DNA of 64,000 nucleotides. It comes from Sepioteuthis lessoniana (taxonomy: Eukaryota; Mollusca; Cephalopoda; Myopsida; Loliginidae). Every line of letters starts with the position of its first letter. The stretch's first letter is position 1. Under the pieces are notes generated by a model. That model saw nothing but the letters and a program-made list of their open reading frames with translations. It was not told the origin of the DNA and made no database searches. Location of the stretch: positions 84,618,939-84,682,938 of the forward strand of contig OY757921.1 of the NCBI GenBank assembly GCA_963585895.1, written 5' to 3'. Shown here piece by piece: positions 33,910 to 44,532 of the stretch. The position numbers and the translations under genes are program-made.

Positions 33910-34125
33910 GAGCGCGCATTTAGTGCAACGGTTATCGTTCAAGGAAAAGGAAATGGTGACTCTTGATGAGGCCGTTTGTGCTTCAGATCACGCTCATTTC
34001 TTGAGTAAAGGCACAAATTCCTTAGTTCTCCACCGGTTATGAGTGAATAGTAGGCTAGAGTTGGTTATTTACCAAAGACTAAGCCACCAGTCAAGAAGAA
34101 AAAACTGTGAAATCCAAGCAGATTT
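33910..34125 (+). repeat. SINE-C, diverged
   Basis: TTTAGTGCAACGGTTATCGTT head, degraded box B region, GAGTGAATAGTAG centre. It lacks the usual tail. Confidence 0.55.
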
Positions 34126-34130
34126 AAGTA

Positions 34131-34375
34131 AAGTTAGCGGCCTTAAAGGAGGGTGACCTGAAGGCTCCCTTTTCAATAGCTACTACTCCGAGGTGTAAGG
34201 GAGGGCGCTATTCCTTTCTCTGGATTGCTCCACTTCACCATTGATCCATACCTTATAATACTGAGTGCTATCAAGGCAGCATCAAGTACTATTTTTTGAG
34301 TCTTCGGTATGACTCGACCTAGGATTGAACCCCGTTCTCCCGGACCATTGGCGAACAGTCTACTCTAGACCAATG
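34131..34375 (-). repeat. SINE-B copy
   Basis: Same block order as 54.7 kb: AAGGCTCCCTTTTCAATAGC, CACTTCACC, GTCTTCGGTATGACTCGACC. Minus-strand GGGTTCAATCCTA is box B-like. Confidence 0.8.
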
Positions 34376-34692
34376 TCATCATCATGTCGTGCCGCTAGCA
34401 TGGATATCCCTGACTCTCTCTTGCCACTTTTCCCTATCGTTCATCGCCTCTGGCATGTCTTCTGGGCTACATCCCGTATCTTCACATAGCTGCTGTATGA
34501 ATATTCTTGCTGGTCGTCCTGCTTTTTTCTCGGCCATATGTGGGGGTCCATAGAAGTACATCACTTATGAGCTCGTCCCTGTTCCTCCAGCAGTATCCCA
34601 CATGTCTGGTTCGTCTAACTTGGATAGTTTTCGTGGTGGGAGGCAGGTGGCTGTGTAGTTGGTGCTTTGTGGGGTGTTACTGCCAGGACTTG
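34376..34692 (-). mobile_element. LINE 3' end, 5'-truncated
   Basis: Minus frame encodes KKAGRPARIFIQQLCEDTGC, SPEDMPEAMNDREKW, ERVRDIHASGTT, the end of the LINE protein. A second frame upstream covers YTATCLPPRKLSKLDEPD. The (ATG)n end abuts SINE-B. Confidence 0.8.
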
Positions 34693-34696
34693 TACT

Positions 34697-34750
34697 CTTC
34701 GAAAAATATGACCTCATGTCATATCCTGTACGTGGCGGAGTGGTTGGTTT
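34697..34750 (+). repeat. SINE-C tail fragment
   Basis: ACCTCATGTCATATCCTG and GCGGAGTGGTTGGT match the SINE-C 3' end. (CA)n(TA)n follows at 34757-34795. Confidence 0.6.
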
Positions 34751-34755
34751 AAATT

Positions 34756-34795
<40 letters not shown>

Positions 34796-34814
34796 CACGA
34801 GAGATAGAGAGAGG

Positions 34815-35040
34815 TGCGCGTAGCATAAAGGCTATCGTCGTAGGAAAGGCATACGGTGACACGAGTTCAAATCCTAGATACAGCTGTTTACAATAGACTT
34901 TATGCTGATGCATTTAAGAAAGGTATGAATCTTTTTCTTCTTTCTATGGGTAAATAGTAAGACAGACCGATTTCTTTAGCCAAGTTAAGTTAATCGGTCT
35001 TATGATAATCTCATGTAAAACTACACAATTGTCCAAAAAT
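34815..35040 (+). repeat. SINE-C copy
   Basis: TAGCATAAAGGCTATCGTCG head, box B-like GAGTTCAAATCCTAG, AAAGGTATGAATC and CTATGGGTAAATAGTA module. Preceded by simple repeats. Confidence 0.7.
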
Positions 35041-35329
35041 TCAAAACTGAGGAGAATAAAACAGCCGATTTCGTCCACCCATTCCTGATTCTTGTAGTGA
35101 GACTAACAATCAACCAGCCAAATAGATATCAACAAAACCTATAAAATGTAAATATTTTTCTAAGTAAAAATTTGAAGTCATATCAATACTTACGTTTTAC
35201 TCTGTAGGGGTTAAGTAAAATTATAAATTTGGCGCAACTTGATCTTAATAGAAAAAAGCCAACTAATTTTAGAATCATTTTTAAAATCCTAGTTTACTAA
35301 CCTGATTTCAATAATTGGGACCGATCTTT

Positions 35330-35660
35330 CGACGGTTCTTAGAATATGTCGACTGTATTTCCTTAAGAGGAATAAGATCTAAAAAAAAAAAAAAAAAAAA
35401 AAGGTGTGTGATAGGTATGACACTTAGCTCGGGAGAGAATGGTGTAAAACTCCATTGCTATTACTCCCAGGTCAACCTTAACCCGGAGTGGGAGTACCTT
35501 ACAGGGTCCCATTTTAGGATCAAAGAGATTTGTTTAAAAAATATTCGCTTTCAATTAAACAACGACTAAAAAAAAAATTCTGTATGAACATACTATACAT
35601 GTATGACATTGAACCCCAGGTATAAATAACCCCAGACGGGTTAGCATACCGTTAAAATCA
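35330..35660 (+). repeat. E retroposon with intact covarying hairpin
   Basis: Head TATGTCGACTGTATTTCC, an A-run, core GGTATGACACTTAGCTCGGG and CCCGGAGTGGGAGTACCTTA, then the tail at 35619-35650, which folds as GGTAT/ATACC plus AACCC/GGGTT. The outer pair is T-A where other copies have C-G, a compensatory change. Confidence 0.7.
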
Positions 35661-35777
35661 TTCAACATCTGGACAACATTTAGACTAGCACACCTACATG
35701 AGGGAGTTCGAGTCTCTTTGGAGACCATTATAATAACTGAGGCGTCTGTAATTTGTCAAGCTTTTTGCTTAGATGTG

Positions 35778-35850
35778 GTAGAAGGTCTGGAAGCTAGAAA
35801 AGCTGGAAATGGTCTGGAAGCTAGAAAAGGTCTGGAAGCTAGAAAAGCAA
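35778..35850. repeat. Minisatellite, GGTCTGGAAGCTAGAAAA unit
   Basis: Three full units and one partial unit of about 18-22 bp. Confidence 0.8.
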
Positions 35851-36375
35851 ATATTCACGAGTGAGTTAGTCGTATATGGCCTTGTACCACACCTATATGA
35901 CAAGCTTAGTATATTACTAAAATCAGTTAACTCAGTGGATTGAAAATTATATCTAATCATGATTTCACTCTTCATTTTATCTGAAAAGTTGCGAATCAAA
36001 TTTGATATTAAAGGGTCAGCTCACGCAGTGTAGCCGTTGGCCAGCAGGATTAGCAGACCATTGTTAATAATTTTAATGCAAGTCCTTTCGTCCATCTGGC
36101 CTTGTACCACATCTATGCAAAGCTAAATAAACAAATATTTGATGTTAGTAGTAGTGTACAGAAGAAAAGACAACAAAATGAATTAGGCTTTTGCATATTC
36201 ATTGCTCTAAATCCTCTGTTGACAGAAATGAATATTTTGCGTCCGTCTTGACAAACGAAGACTAGAGTCTTCTAGCTAAATTTCTATATTAAGCGCAATA
36301 AAGTTAATTATAGCAGTGTAGGTACTCAAGAGCTGTCTTCAAACAGACAGAAAACTTACGACACAATTAAATAAG
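35851..36375. other. Unassigned DNA with GGCCTTGTACCACA duplicates
   Basis: GGCCTTGTACCACA occurs at about 35879 and 36099 and resembles the end of repeat G. Too short to call a G copy. Confidence 0.4.
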
Positions 36376-36377
36376 TC

Positions 36378-36595
36378 GAAAGTGACGCGAAAGTTCCCTT
36401 CACAAAAGCTACTACATCAAGGAGTATGTGGTAGCTTTACTAATTTCCCTAGACTGCTCAACTAATCTTTGATCCATACCTTATAATGCTGAGTGTTCAG
36501 GAAGGAGGTATCAAGTTCCATTTTTGAGTGTTTGGTATGATTCGACCTTGGATTAAATCCTGATCTCCGTGACCATTGGAGAACACTAACCATTA
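36378..36595 (-). repeat. SINE-B, old copy
   Basis: Recognisable blocks (CATACCTTATAATGCTGAGT, GTTTGGTATGATTCGACC) but many substitutions. The box B region is degraded. Confidence 0.65.
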
Positions 36596-36599
36596 TGTA

Positions 36600-37555
36600 A
36601 ATGGGAAACTTTTAACTTATTTAACAAATAAATTGAGATAATTTCGAGCTGGTCACCCCGGATCGAATACATTGGACTATTTGTAATAATTTTTGAGTTA
36701 ACCATCTACTCCCATTAATTTTCTCGTACGTTTTTGTTGAATTAATTTATTCCTGCTGTAAAGTGTTAATGTATGACAGATTGGATAGTGAATTATGGTG
36801 AGTAGAAAACAAATCAGAAGTATAGTCAACTCTGTCTGGGGATGTAGAGGCCGTGGGTTACAACCTGCTGTGCTTTAGGGCATGATCCTTGTGCCTAGGC
36901 AGTCCTTGATCCGGCAACTGAAGTGACTTGCAACACTCCATTTCGGCTCTTATTAGACTAGACGAGCAGTCAGAAAAGCCCGATCCAATCTATCACAGGT
37001 CATATGAAACCCTAACAACAATAGGATTTTACCGACCTATCCTACAAATTGCTCTCGTAGCAAACAAATACCTATCCCTATTTTATTTTAAGGCGGTGGC
37101 TAAGGATCAATTGCGAAGGCTGTGGCTAAGGATCAATTGCACTGAGACAATATTAAAAATCATCTAAATTGTATACCAGCTTATAGGATTTGGGTCATTT
37201 TGATATATTACTTAAACTATGTGCTAACAAATTTATATGTATGTTAACTGAATTTAGCATTAAATAACCCACAAGGATATGTCCTAAAAAACAACCAAAC
37301 CCAACAAAAAGTATAGTATAATGAACAAACGGTATATATATCGGTATTCTCCAATCCAGTAAATCTGGAGTAGGGAACAATTCCGTCAGGACAATGAAAT
37401 TATTCAAAATTCGAATATTTATATATTCCTGGTAAAGAGCTCAATGTAAAAGATACCACAAAGCAGATAATCCTTCAAGAAAAAAAAATTCCTTCAGGAA
37501 AAAAAAAAAAAAAAAAACAAAAAAAAAAAAAACAAATTTCGGTCACATTTGGATT
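36600..37555. other. Mostly unassigned; one tail remnant and poly-A
   Basis: A D-type tail remnant in plus sense lies at about 37251-37305 (TTTAGCATTAAATAACCC, then AACAACCAAACCCAAC). Poly-A at 37480-37530. A 36928-37167 frame has no domain. Confidence 0.45.
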
Positions 37556-37557
37556 AT

Positions 37558-37724
37558 AAATTTATTTCCATCTCTGCTTAGAGGATTGATATGGATCAGT
37601 AACTAAAAAATTTACCAGGACTTCTTCAGATCCAAATCTCCATGTTGGATCTGAAGAAGTCCTGGTAATTTTTTTTGGAGTTATTGATTCATATCAATGC
37701 TCATAGCAGGATGGAAATAAATTC
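37558..37724. repeat. Foldback hairpin, ~75 bp arms, 13 nt loop
   Basis: Inner arms 37612-37633 and 37647-37668 are perfect 22 bp inverted copies. Pairing continues outward with few mismatches to about 37558 and 37724. Either a foldback transposon or a hairpin-RNA source. It lies between a poly-A tract and the MITE at 37.9 kb. Confidence 0.8.
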
Positions 37725-37907
37725 ATGATCTTAATGTGAAAGATTTTGTTTTTTCTTGAAGGTGTATATGTATAACTCCAAAAGCTGAAAGGGACACAGT
37801 TTGACAGAATCGAATACTTTTTCTGTAGCATGAGATGGTTGATATAACGCTCAGTGACCGGTTTTGCAGAGTCCACGATTTAAAAGATAAGTGACCCTCT
37901 GCATATT

Positions 37908-38208
37908 CAGGGTGTCTCAAAATAGATGCAATCCATTAATATGATAATCATTTATTACCGAGACAAGCTCGATGACGGTCATTTGGAACATGACCTGCAA
38001 AAATACATCCTTTGAGCTTGAGAGATCAAAACAAATTATTATTATTATCATCATCATATCAGCTTCCAGGACACGCAATCTTTTTTGAGTTTCTTGTCTC
38101 AGTAATAAATCATATCATATTAATGGTTTGTATTTATCTTGAGATATTTGGAGACAAAATCATTCCAAACTAAGTAGTGACATACAATATTTTTCCTATC
38201 TGGTCCAA
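37908..38208 (+). mobile_element. MITE T, left part, cut by mariner
   Basis: Begins CAGGGTGTCTCAAAATAGATG and aligns with 61672-61965: ATCAGCTTCCAGGACA, GAGTTTCTTGTCTCAGT, AAGTAGTGAC. Similarity ends exactly at the mariner start. No coding. The rest beyond the mariner is not clearly recognisable. Confidence 0.75.
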
Positions 38209-38210
38209 TA

Positions 38211-39102
38211 TTGTGTCATTCAATAAGTTTCCAGACTTTTTTGTACAGGCATTTAGAATTGTTGTAGACTCTTGAAAATTCAGTATCTTATTGCTATACA
38301 TCTTATGAGATGACTGACCAATTTTTATGATTTCAGGTTCAAATGAACAGCTACAGTAGCAACTGGAATACACCCTACTAAAGCCTGATTGTCACAGCTG
38401 GTAACTTTCAAAAATGCAATCTGACACTTTAGAAGAACTACATGCAATAAAATTATATTTTAAACTTGGAAAAAAATGCCACAGAAACGTATGAAATGCG
38501 TCAGACTGCTTTTCGACCATCTTGCATGAATCGAGCAAGAGTTTTTGAGTGGCATAAGAGATTCAATGAAGGCACGGAGTCTGTCAGGGATGATGAGGTA
38601 TGGCAGGAGTAAGGAAGTCAATACGCCAAAGTTGATTGGCCAAACGGTTAGAGTTAGGGTTACTATGATGAGGTTTTAAGGGAGTTCAGCAAGAGATTCC
38701 GTTTGAAGAGGCCAGCACTCTTGAAATCGGGTCAGTGCCATTTCCACCAGGATAATGCACCAGTCCCACAACTCTATCCTTGTCACAGACTATTTGACTA
38801 GGATGGACATCAAGATAGTTCCTCAGCCTCTCTAAAGTCCAGACCTTGCTCCCTGTGACTTTTGGTTATTCCCTAAGCTCAGAGGTTAACGTTATGAGGA
38901 GATGAAAGAGGCTGTGACGAAGGTCATTGACACGCCCACACAAGAGGACTTTCATGGGGACTTGCAGAAGTTGTTGGAACGGTACAACAAATGCATTGCA
39001 GCCTGAGGAGATTTCTTCGAAGGGGACTAGAGTTTCATGTGTGTATTATCAATAAAAGTGCCCATACGAAAAAAGTCTGGAAACTTATTTAAATGTTTCC
39101 CG
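38211..39102 (+). mobile_element. Mariner, internally deleted, non-autonomous
   Basis: TA duplications at 38209-38210 and 39103-39104. Ends pair as inverted repeats around AATAAGTTTCCAGACTTTTT. Coding starts with an MQS..ELHAIKLYFKLGK-type frame, passes the NTPKLIGQ motif, then jumps to RPALLKSGQ, HFHQDNAPV, SPDLAPCDFWLFPKL and EAVTKVIDT. About 135 residues, including the first catalytic Asp, are absent. Stops and frame changes are present. It cannot make an active transposase. Confidence 0.85.
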
Positions 39103-39269
39103 TATCACATAACTAGACAATACTGTTCCTTGAATAATGAAGAGGCTACTACGTAGTCTCCTTTTCTTTTTGCTTCCACGCCTACAGAAATGGAAAAGTC
39201 GAAAATTTCAAAGAACGCGAAAAGTTATGCCGTGCTTTTGATGTTTTTCTTCTGCCACTGACAAATTGG

Positions 39270-39345
39270 TATGATTTAATTTGTTTGTATAACGGCATAT
39301 CTACCGTCGCGGATTATTTTATGCAAAAGCTATCCTTGCGGTATT
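39270..39345 (-). repeat. Hairpin-tail fragment, SINE-A type
   Basis: AACGGCATATCTACCGTCGC..TTATGCAAAAGCTATCC matches the SINE-A tail and first bases of its centre. 5'-truncated. Confidence 0.5.
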
Positions 39346-39420
39346 TTTAAATGGTGAGAGGGACTAATAAGAATGACAGAACAATTTGAACAGAAGCATT
39401 AAAAATACATAGAAATGGTT

Positions 39421-39930
39421 GTTTTGTTGGTTGCGTTTTTATAGCATATCAAAATTTGTTGGTTATTTAATGCCGAAACAATTTTTATACAAATAAGCAG
39501 TTCTATTTCGAACAATTCAGTCTAGCATAAGTACACACTTTAATTGTCAAAAACATGTCTATTTCAAGCTATTCAGTTTAAATCAAAGAGTTATAATTAA
39601 AACAAGCCAGTTTAGTATAAGTATAATTTTGGTACATAAAGTCTAGATGTAAAAACAGTTCTATTCCACCTAGTTCAGTTTAGCATAAGTACGCAGATTA
39701 GTTCTATTTGACTGATGGATAGGACCCTATCAAGTGCTATCACTCCAGGCCAAATTGTACCAGGGAGCGATGGCAACAGATAGAGGCTTCGTATTCTCCA
39801 AAGCTCCAACATTACTGTAACCTCACCATCAGATTGTTTACAGTCATATCAGGACACTCATTGGGGGTGGGGATCTTACCCCTCTTCAGAGGTGCAGTCG
39901 GTGTATTCTACAGCTCCAGCCGACTGGGCT
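39421..39930 (-). repeat. Complete D retroposon with 16 bp target duplication
   Basis: ATACATAGAANTGGTT flanks it at 39405-39420 and 39931-39946, one mismatch. Tail, subrepeats, CCCTATCAAGTGCTATCACT and a full core with the CCGACTGGGCT head end. Confidence 0.9.
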
Positions 39931-40059
39931 ATACATAGAACTGGTTCTTGCGAAGAAATAAAGATTGGTGAAACTGAGGTTTTAAGTTAATCTTATAAAG
40001 TTTTTGTTCGAAATAGCTATCAGTTTGACGCCACAATTTATACAAATGCACCAAACGGC

Positions 40060-40213
40060 TTATCGACTCGGAGAGGATTATACTATTTAACCCGTAGCAG
40101 GAATAGAAGAAGGTGCATACCTTTCCGAAAGTGAACGTATTAGCTCGACTGGAGTCCTAAAGCGCTTACTTCGAGGCTACAGTCCATCTCTATGGTATTA
40201 CTCCATGAGAACT
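40060..40213 (-). repeat. SINE-A head and centre
   Basis: TACTATTTAACCCGTAGCAGG, CCGAAAGTGAACGTATTAGC and a minus-strand degraded box B. The tail half is missing. Confidence 0.65.
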
Positions 40214-40365
40214 CCTTCAACGACATAACAGTCACCGTTGACCACACTACAGACATTCATCCTGGTGATAATGTCTCAAAAGACTAACATGGGAGCTGAA
40301 AACAAACAGACAATAATAATCATGATTATCGAAGGTTAAAATCCGAAAACTAGGCAGTCAGTATG

Positions 40366-40889
40366 TTGGTTGGTTGGGTTTTATGGCATATCAACCTTTA
40401 TAGGTTATTTAACGCCAAATTCATTTTTATGTAAACAATTCAGTTTAGCATGAGTACACAGTTTAATTGTCAAAAACATTTCTATTTCAAACTATTCAAG
40501 CAGTTATTTATAACAATTCAGTTTAGTGTAAATACAGTTTCAATGCCAAAAAAACAATTCTTTCAAATAATTCAGTTTAGCATAAGCACGCAGTTTAAAT
40601 CTAAGTACGGTTTGTCAAAAACATTTATTTCAAGCTATTCAGTTTAGTCAAACAATTCAGAGTTCTATTTAACACATTGATAGATCCCTATCAGGTGCTA
40701 CCACGCCAGGCCAGATTGGACCTGGGAGTAATGGCAATGAAGGGGTGATCCGTATTCCCCAAAGCCGCAGCATTACTGGGACCTCACCATCAGACAGTTT
40801 TGTATCATATCGCAGATACTCATTGGGGGGGTCTTACCACTCTGCAGAGGTGCAGTCAGTGTATTCTACAGCCCCAGCCGACTGGGCAA
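40366..40889 (-). repeat. Complete D retroposon with 10 bp target duplication
   Basis: AGTCAGTRTG at 40356-40365 and 40890-40899. Begins (TTGG)n, hairpin tail at 40383-40417, subrepeats, core and CCAGCCGACTGGGCAA. A good type copy for the family. Confidence 0.9.
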
Positions 40890-40979
40890 AGTCAGTGTGA
40901 ATTGACCCGATATATTCGAGAAAAAAAAAATAGAAAGGAAGAAAGATTTCGTAAAAACACCCAACTTTTTGCTTCCAAT

Positions 40980-41262
40980 CCTTCCGTAGTAGATATCGTC
41001 GTTCGGAAAATAAACTCGACGATCCGAGTTCAAATTTCTGGACGAAGCTGTCGGCACTTCATATAGCGCAGATACTCTTTGCAAAGGTATGCCTTCAACA
41101 GCTCTCCATTGAGTTATGGGTAGGTAGCAGGGCAGATTGGGTTCTTAAATCCCGGTATGGTAACCGGTCTAGGAAAAGGAAAACTGAATTCAAACCTGTT
41201 AAACTGCTTAAAACGATTGATCTCGAGTCACCTCCTACCACTAGTGGAGGGGATGGTAAATA
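40980..41262 (+). repeat. SINE-C, near full length
   Basis: TAGTAGATATCGTCGTTCGG head, GAGTTCAAATTTCTGGACGA box B region, GGTATGCC centre, GAATTCAAACCTGTTAAAC and ATTGATCTCGAGTCACCTCC tail. It runs into the LINE end at 41264. Confidence 0.7.
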
Positions 41263-41263
41263 T

Positions 41264-41720
41264 AAATCATCATCATCATGTCACGCTATCAGCACAAATA
41301 TCACTGACCCTCTCTCGCCACCCATCCCTATCGTTCATGGCTTCCGGCAGGTCCTCAGGGCTACATCCCGTATCGGCACAGAGCTGCTTTATATATGTTA
41401 TAGCTGGTCGTCCTGCCTTTGCACGTCCATATGAAGGGGTCCACAGGAGTACATCACTTATGAGCTCGTCCCTACTTCTCCAGTAGTATCTCACATGTCT
41501 GGTTCGTTTAACTTGTATAGTTTTTCGTGATGGGAGGTAGGTGGCCGTACAGTTGCTGCTTTGTGGGGTGTTCTCTCCAGGACTTGTTCAAAATTGCTTG
41601 CAGCATTCTTGTGTTGTTGCCGTCAAGCTTTTTTGCATACGTTTAGTTTGCGTCCATGTAGTGCATCCATATAGCAGTATCGACACGACTGATGCTTGGA
41701 AGAAACTAAGTACATTTTCA
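41264..41720 (-). mobile_element. LINE 3' end, 5'-truncated
   Basis: Minus frame 41276-41494 encodes WRSRDELISDVLLWTPSYGR, AKAGRPAITYI, CADTGCSPEDLPEAMNDRDG and ERVSDICADS. Upstream frames reach NYTRMLQAI and the FFQASVVSILLYG region. The (ATG)n end is at 41264-41280. One of the better-kept ends. Confidence 0.85.
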
Positions 41721-41824
41721 ATAATCCCTCTACTTATTAGGCTATCGGGGTATCATGTTAAATAATTCGCTTTCATTTATTTCTGAAGCAGTGTGGCATC
41801 ACTTGGGCCGCACCCATTTCCACT

Positions 41825-42115
41825 TGTACGTATTTGCCCAACTCCTCTGTCGCGGGGAGGATCTAACATCTAACCAGTTTTAAGCAAAGTACTGTTGTTT
41901 CTAATTCAGAGTTTGCTTTCTCTTAGACTAGTTACCTGATGAAGGCTAAAGAACCAGTCTGTAGTACTAGGAACGCCTGATGAGTGGGGGAAAAGATGGA
42001 CCCATGCTTTTTCTGAGATTATGAGATCGAAGTGAAACGCAAACTGTCTCGTCCAGGATTTGAACTCTGGTCCGTGATTCCATTTCGTTCGGCGATAAAC
42101 GTCACGTTAAGGGTA
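41825..42115 (-). repeat. SINE-C copy
   Basis: Tail at left (GCGGGGAGGATCTAACATC), CTCTTAGACTAGTTACCTGA, then a minus-strand head with GAGTTCAAATCCTGGACGAG and CGTGACGTTTATCGCCG. Confidence 0.7.
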
Positions 42116-42229
42116 CCTATTTGCTCCTGTATCCTTTTAAGTGAGTGATCGCAAGGCGCGAATAGACTGTTTACTAGAAAAGGGGAACCGGAAGAGAGTA
42201 GAGTTTACAAAGTTCAACACCTCGTCCGG

Positions 42230-42350
42230 TAGGCTTGGAGTAAGAAGATATGATTCATCAAGCACTCCAGACTGAAAAAAAAAAAAAAGGTATTAACTTA
42301 GCCATGGCCTTGTGCCACATTCTGGCTTGGTGGAAAGTCAGATAAATATC
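42230..42350 (+). repeat. Repeat G fragment
   Basis: CGTCCGGTAGGCTTGGAGTA, then after a poly-A run AGCCATGGCCTTGTGCCACA and GATAAATATCAG, as in G at 17.5 and 29.6 kb. Confidence 0.45.
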
Positions 42351-42520
42351 AGAACGAGAGGAATTCATCAGACTCGATCGGCCACCAAAGAGTTGGTGGG
42401 GTTAACCTGGTCGGGTGATTATTATAGACATATTTACAGTTAAGAAATAATTACGACAGAATATTGATAATATTGATGGTTACGAATATAATCAAACATT
42501 TACAAACGAATCACATTTCA

Positions 42521-42560
42521 GCATGAAATAACTCATAAGGAGTCGATATGCCGTTAAATA
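42521..42560 (+). repeat. E-type hairpin tail, variant inner stem
   Basis: GCATGAAATAACTC..GGAGTCGATATGC keeps GCAT/ATGC. Its inner stem is ACTC/GAGT where most copies have AACC/GGTT. CGTTAAATAACCC follows. Confidence 0.55.
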
Positions 42561-42925
42561 ACCCACACAAAACCACCCGCACATTGAACTGGAGGTTTAC
42601 CTCTAAGATCATTAATGATCATTGAATGTCAACCAAAGACAAAATGTGCCATTTTCGTCAAAACTGAGATGAAGACTGTACGAAAATGTTTTTGACATCC
42701 TGAATGATTGAACAGACAAGGTCAGATCTGAACTACGAGGTCACTCGGGGTTATCGAAAGCCAAAAATGTTATTTTAAGTCAAAGCGAGATTGAAGCATT
42801 GTTTTGACTTACAAAACATCTGGCCAGTTTGGTGATTAACACCGATGAGCATATGGTTCTACCTTGCAAATATAACATCTATGACAAGAAAAATACTAAG
42901 CTCTTAATTTTTAGACCAGTCATAG

Positions 42926-43604
42926 TGTAGTATTTTGGCCTTCGACCCGGCCCAAAATGCCATTCAAGGTCATGCACCGGAAGGAAGTGACACATTCTAA
43001 TGGCATTTATAAGAGGAAATCGCGTGGGCGGAAATTGTCTGATGAAATGGGACGAGCTAAAAAAAATTCCCATGGTACAATCATAGACTGATGCACCGGA
43101 AGAGAGTGACCTGTGAACTGCATAACAGTTATTTTGGCTTGATGACGATTAAACATGCGATTTCTAAGATCAAGTGGGCGTTGAACTATTATATAGCTCA
43201 GTCAAGACGGAAGTCAAGCCAGTTGGAGTCTAGATGTAGGGAAAGCCACACCAGGCGGAAGGGGCTTGGAGCCCTGATGAGTTGGGGTCCAGAGAAGATG
43301 CTGATAAGATGCAGTAAAGAAAACCAGCACCCAGCAGAGTGGACCCCCAGGGCCTCCAGTTGAGTATCAGAAGAACGAGAAAGACACAACGTTGACGGCC
43401 ATAAGTTTGGGGTCAAAGTATTGAAGTTTCCGTTCAGTCTCCAGCTCCCTCTCACACGCAAACCTTGAGTAACCCTTTTCGAACCCTTGAAATTAAGTGA
43501 GAGGTAAAATATTGTTAAAGAAGTCTTCCTGTGTCGTTTATTACTGCGTCTTTATCATTGCGTCACTATGTCTCCTGCATGAACATGTATATGAGAATAT
43601 AACA
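42926..43604 (-). mobile_element. Solo LTR fossil, family L
   Basis: 679 bp with TG and CA ends (TGTTATATTCTC on the minus strand; ACTACA at the other end). ATAG flanks it at 42922-42925 and 43605-43608. It shares long blocks with 7.8 and 50.5 kb. No internal coding region. Reading frames inside (43091-43363, 43198-43461) are incidental. Family (Ty3-like or other) unresolved. Confidence 0.8.
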
Positions 43605-43609
43605 ATAGG

Positions 43610-44080
43610 TTGCGTAAATAATGATTTTTTTCATTGTAAGACCGGGTTTGTTTTTTGTGTATTCTAATTACATACCTTTTTTTTTTTTATTTTGAGGTAA
43701 TTCTCGCGTTTTCTAAAATGAAAGAAAAACTGATATCATTACGTTATCTAATAACTTGACCAATTATTGATCAATCAGTCTCCAAATTTAACAGCATGCG
43801 TAGAAACAACAAAATTCAAATGTTTTTTTTCCAAGTCAGATTGATTTATTTATTATTACGGTGTAGGATTATTTTATAACAAGGAAAATATGTCACGTGT
43901 TTTTGAAGTGAAACATTCATCATTAAACAAAAGTCTTTCAGTACACGAATATCTACGGTAAATAAAAATGAAATTTACAATTAAAAAAATGATAAAATTC
44001 TATTCGAGCACCCATTCAAGTTTACGGGGGAAAATTCTTGTAATTTCAAATCTGCTTGTAGGATTTGACTTTATTAGACC
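43610..44080. other. Unassigned AT-rich DNA
   Basis: Poly-T near 43679-43690. No gene. Confidence 0.5.
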
Positions 44081-44337
44081 GGGCCATTTGCCCCAATGAG
44101 CTGAGTGTTCGCCAATGACCCGGGAGACCGGGGTTCAATCCAAAGTCGAGTCATGCCAAAGACTCAAAAATGATACTTGATGCCGCCTTTCTTAGCACTC
44201 AACACTATAAGATAAAGATCAAGGGTAAAGTGGATCAATCCAGAGAATGGAGTTGCGCCCTCCCTTACACCTCGGTGTTGTAGCTATTGAAAAGGGAGCC
44301 TGCGAGTTACCCTCGACTAATGTCGCCAACTTTACTT
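44081..44337 (+). repeat. SINE-B, full-length type copy
   Basis: tRNA-like head (GAGCTGAGTGTTCGCCAATG; box B GGGGTTCAATCC at 44130-44141), then CATGCCAAAGACTC, AGGGTAAAGTGGATC, CGCCCTCCCTTACACCTCGG and the tail CGACTAATGTCGCCAACTTT. The tail has no GGCAT hairpin. Confidence 0.8.
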
Positions 44338-44495
44338 ACTTTTAGACCTTCAAACTCAACACATTTTTTTTTAATTTTCAAAAGAAAATTATTTGACATT
44401 TTATAATAGGGGTTTGCTTTCACAATTTAATTTAAGGTAGAAGGATCACCCATTACCAGAACAGTTAACGTTGGAAAAGACTAGTAACTAGACAA

Positions 44496-44532
<37 letters not shown>

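Noticed and set aside
40800-41084. 88-codon plus frame and 72-codon minus frame across 40.8-41.1 kb
   Set aside because: They run through the D head and into SINE-C, so the frames join unrelated repeats.
43091-43461. Overlapping 87-90 codon frames on both strands
   Set aside because: They lie inside the family L solo LTR and match the noncoding copies at 7.8 and 50.5 kb.
44081-44160. tRNA gene in the SINE-B head
   Set aside because: The same head recurs with a fixed body in several places, so it is a SINE head.
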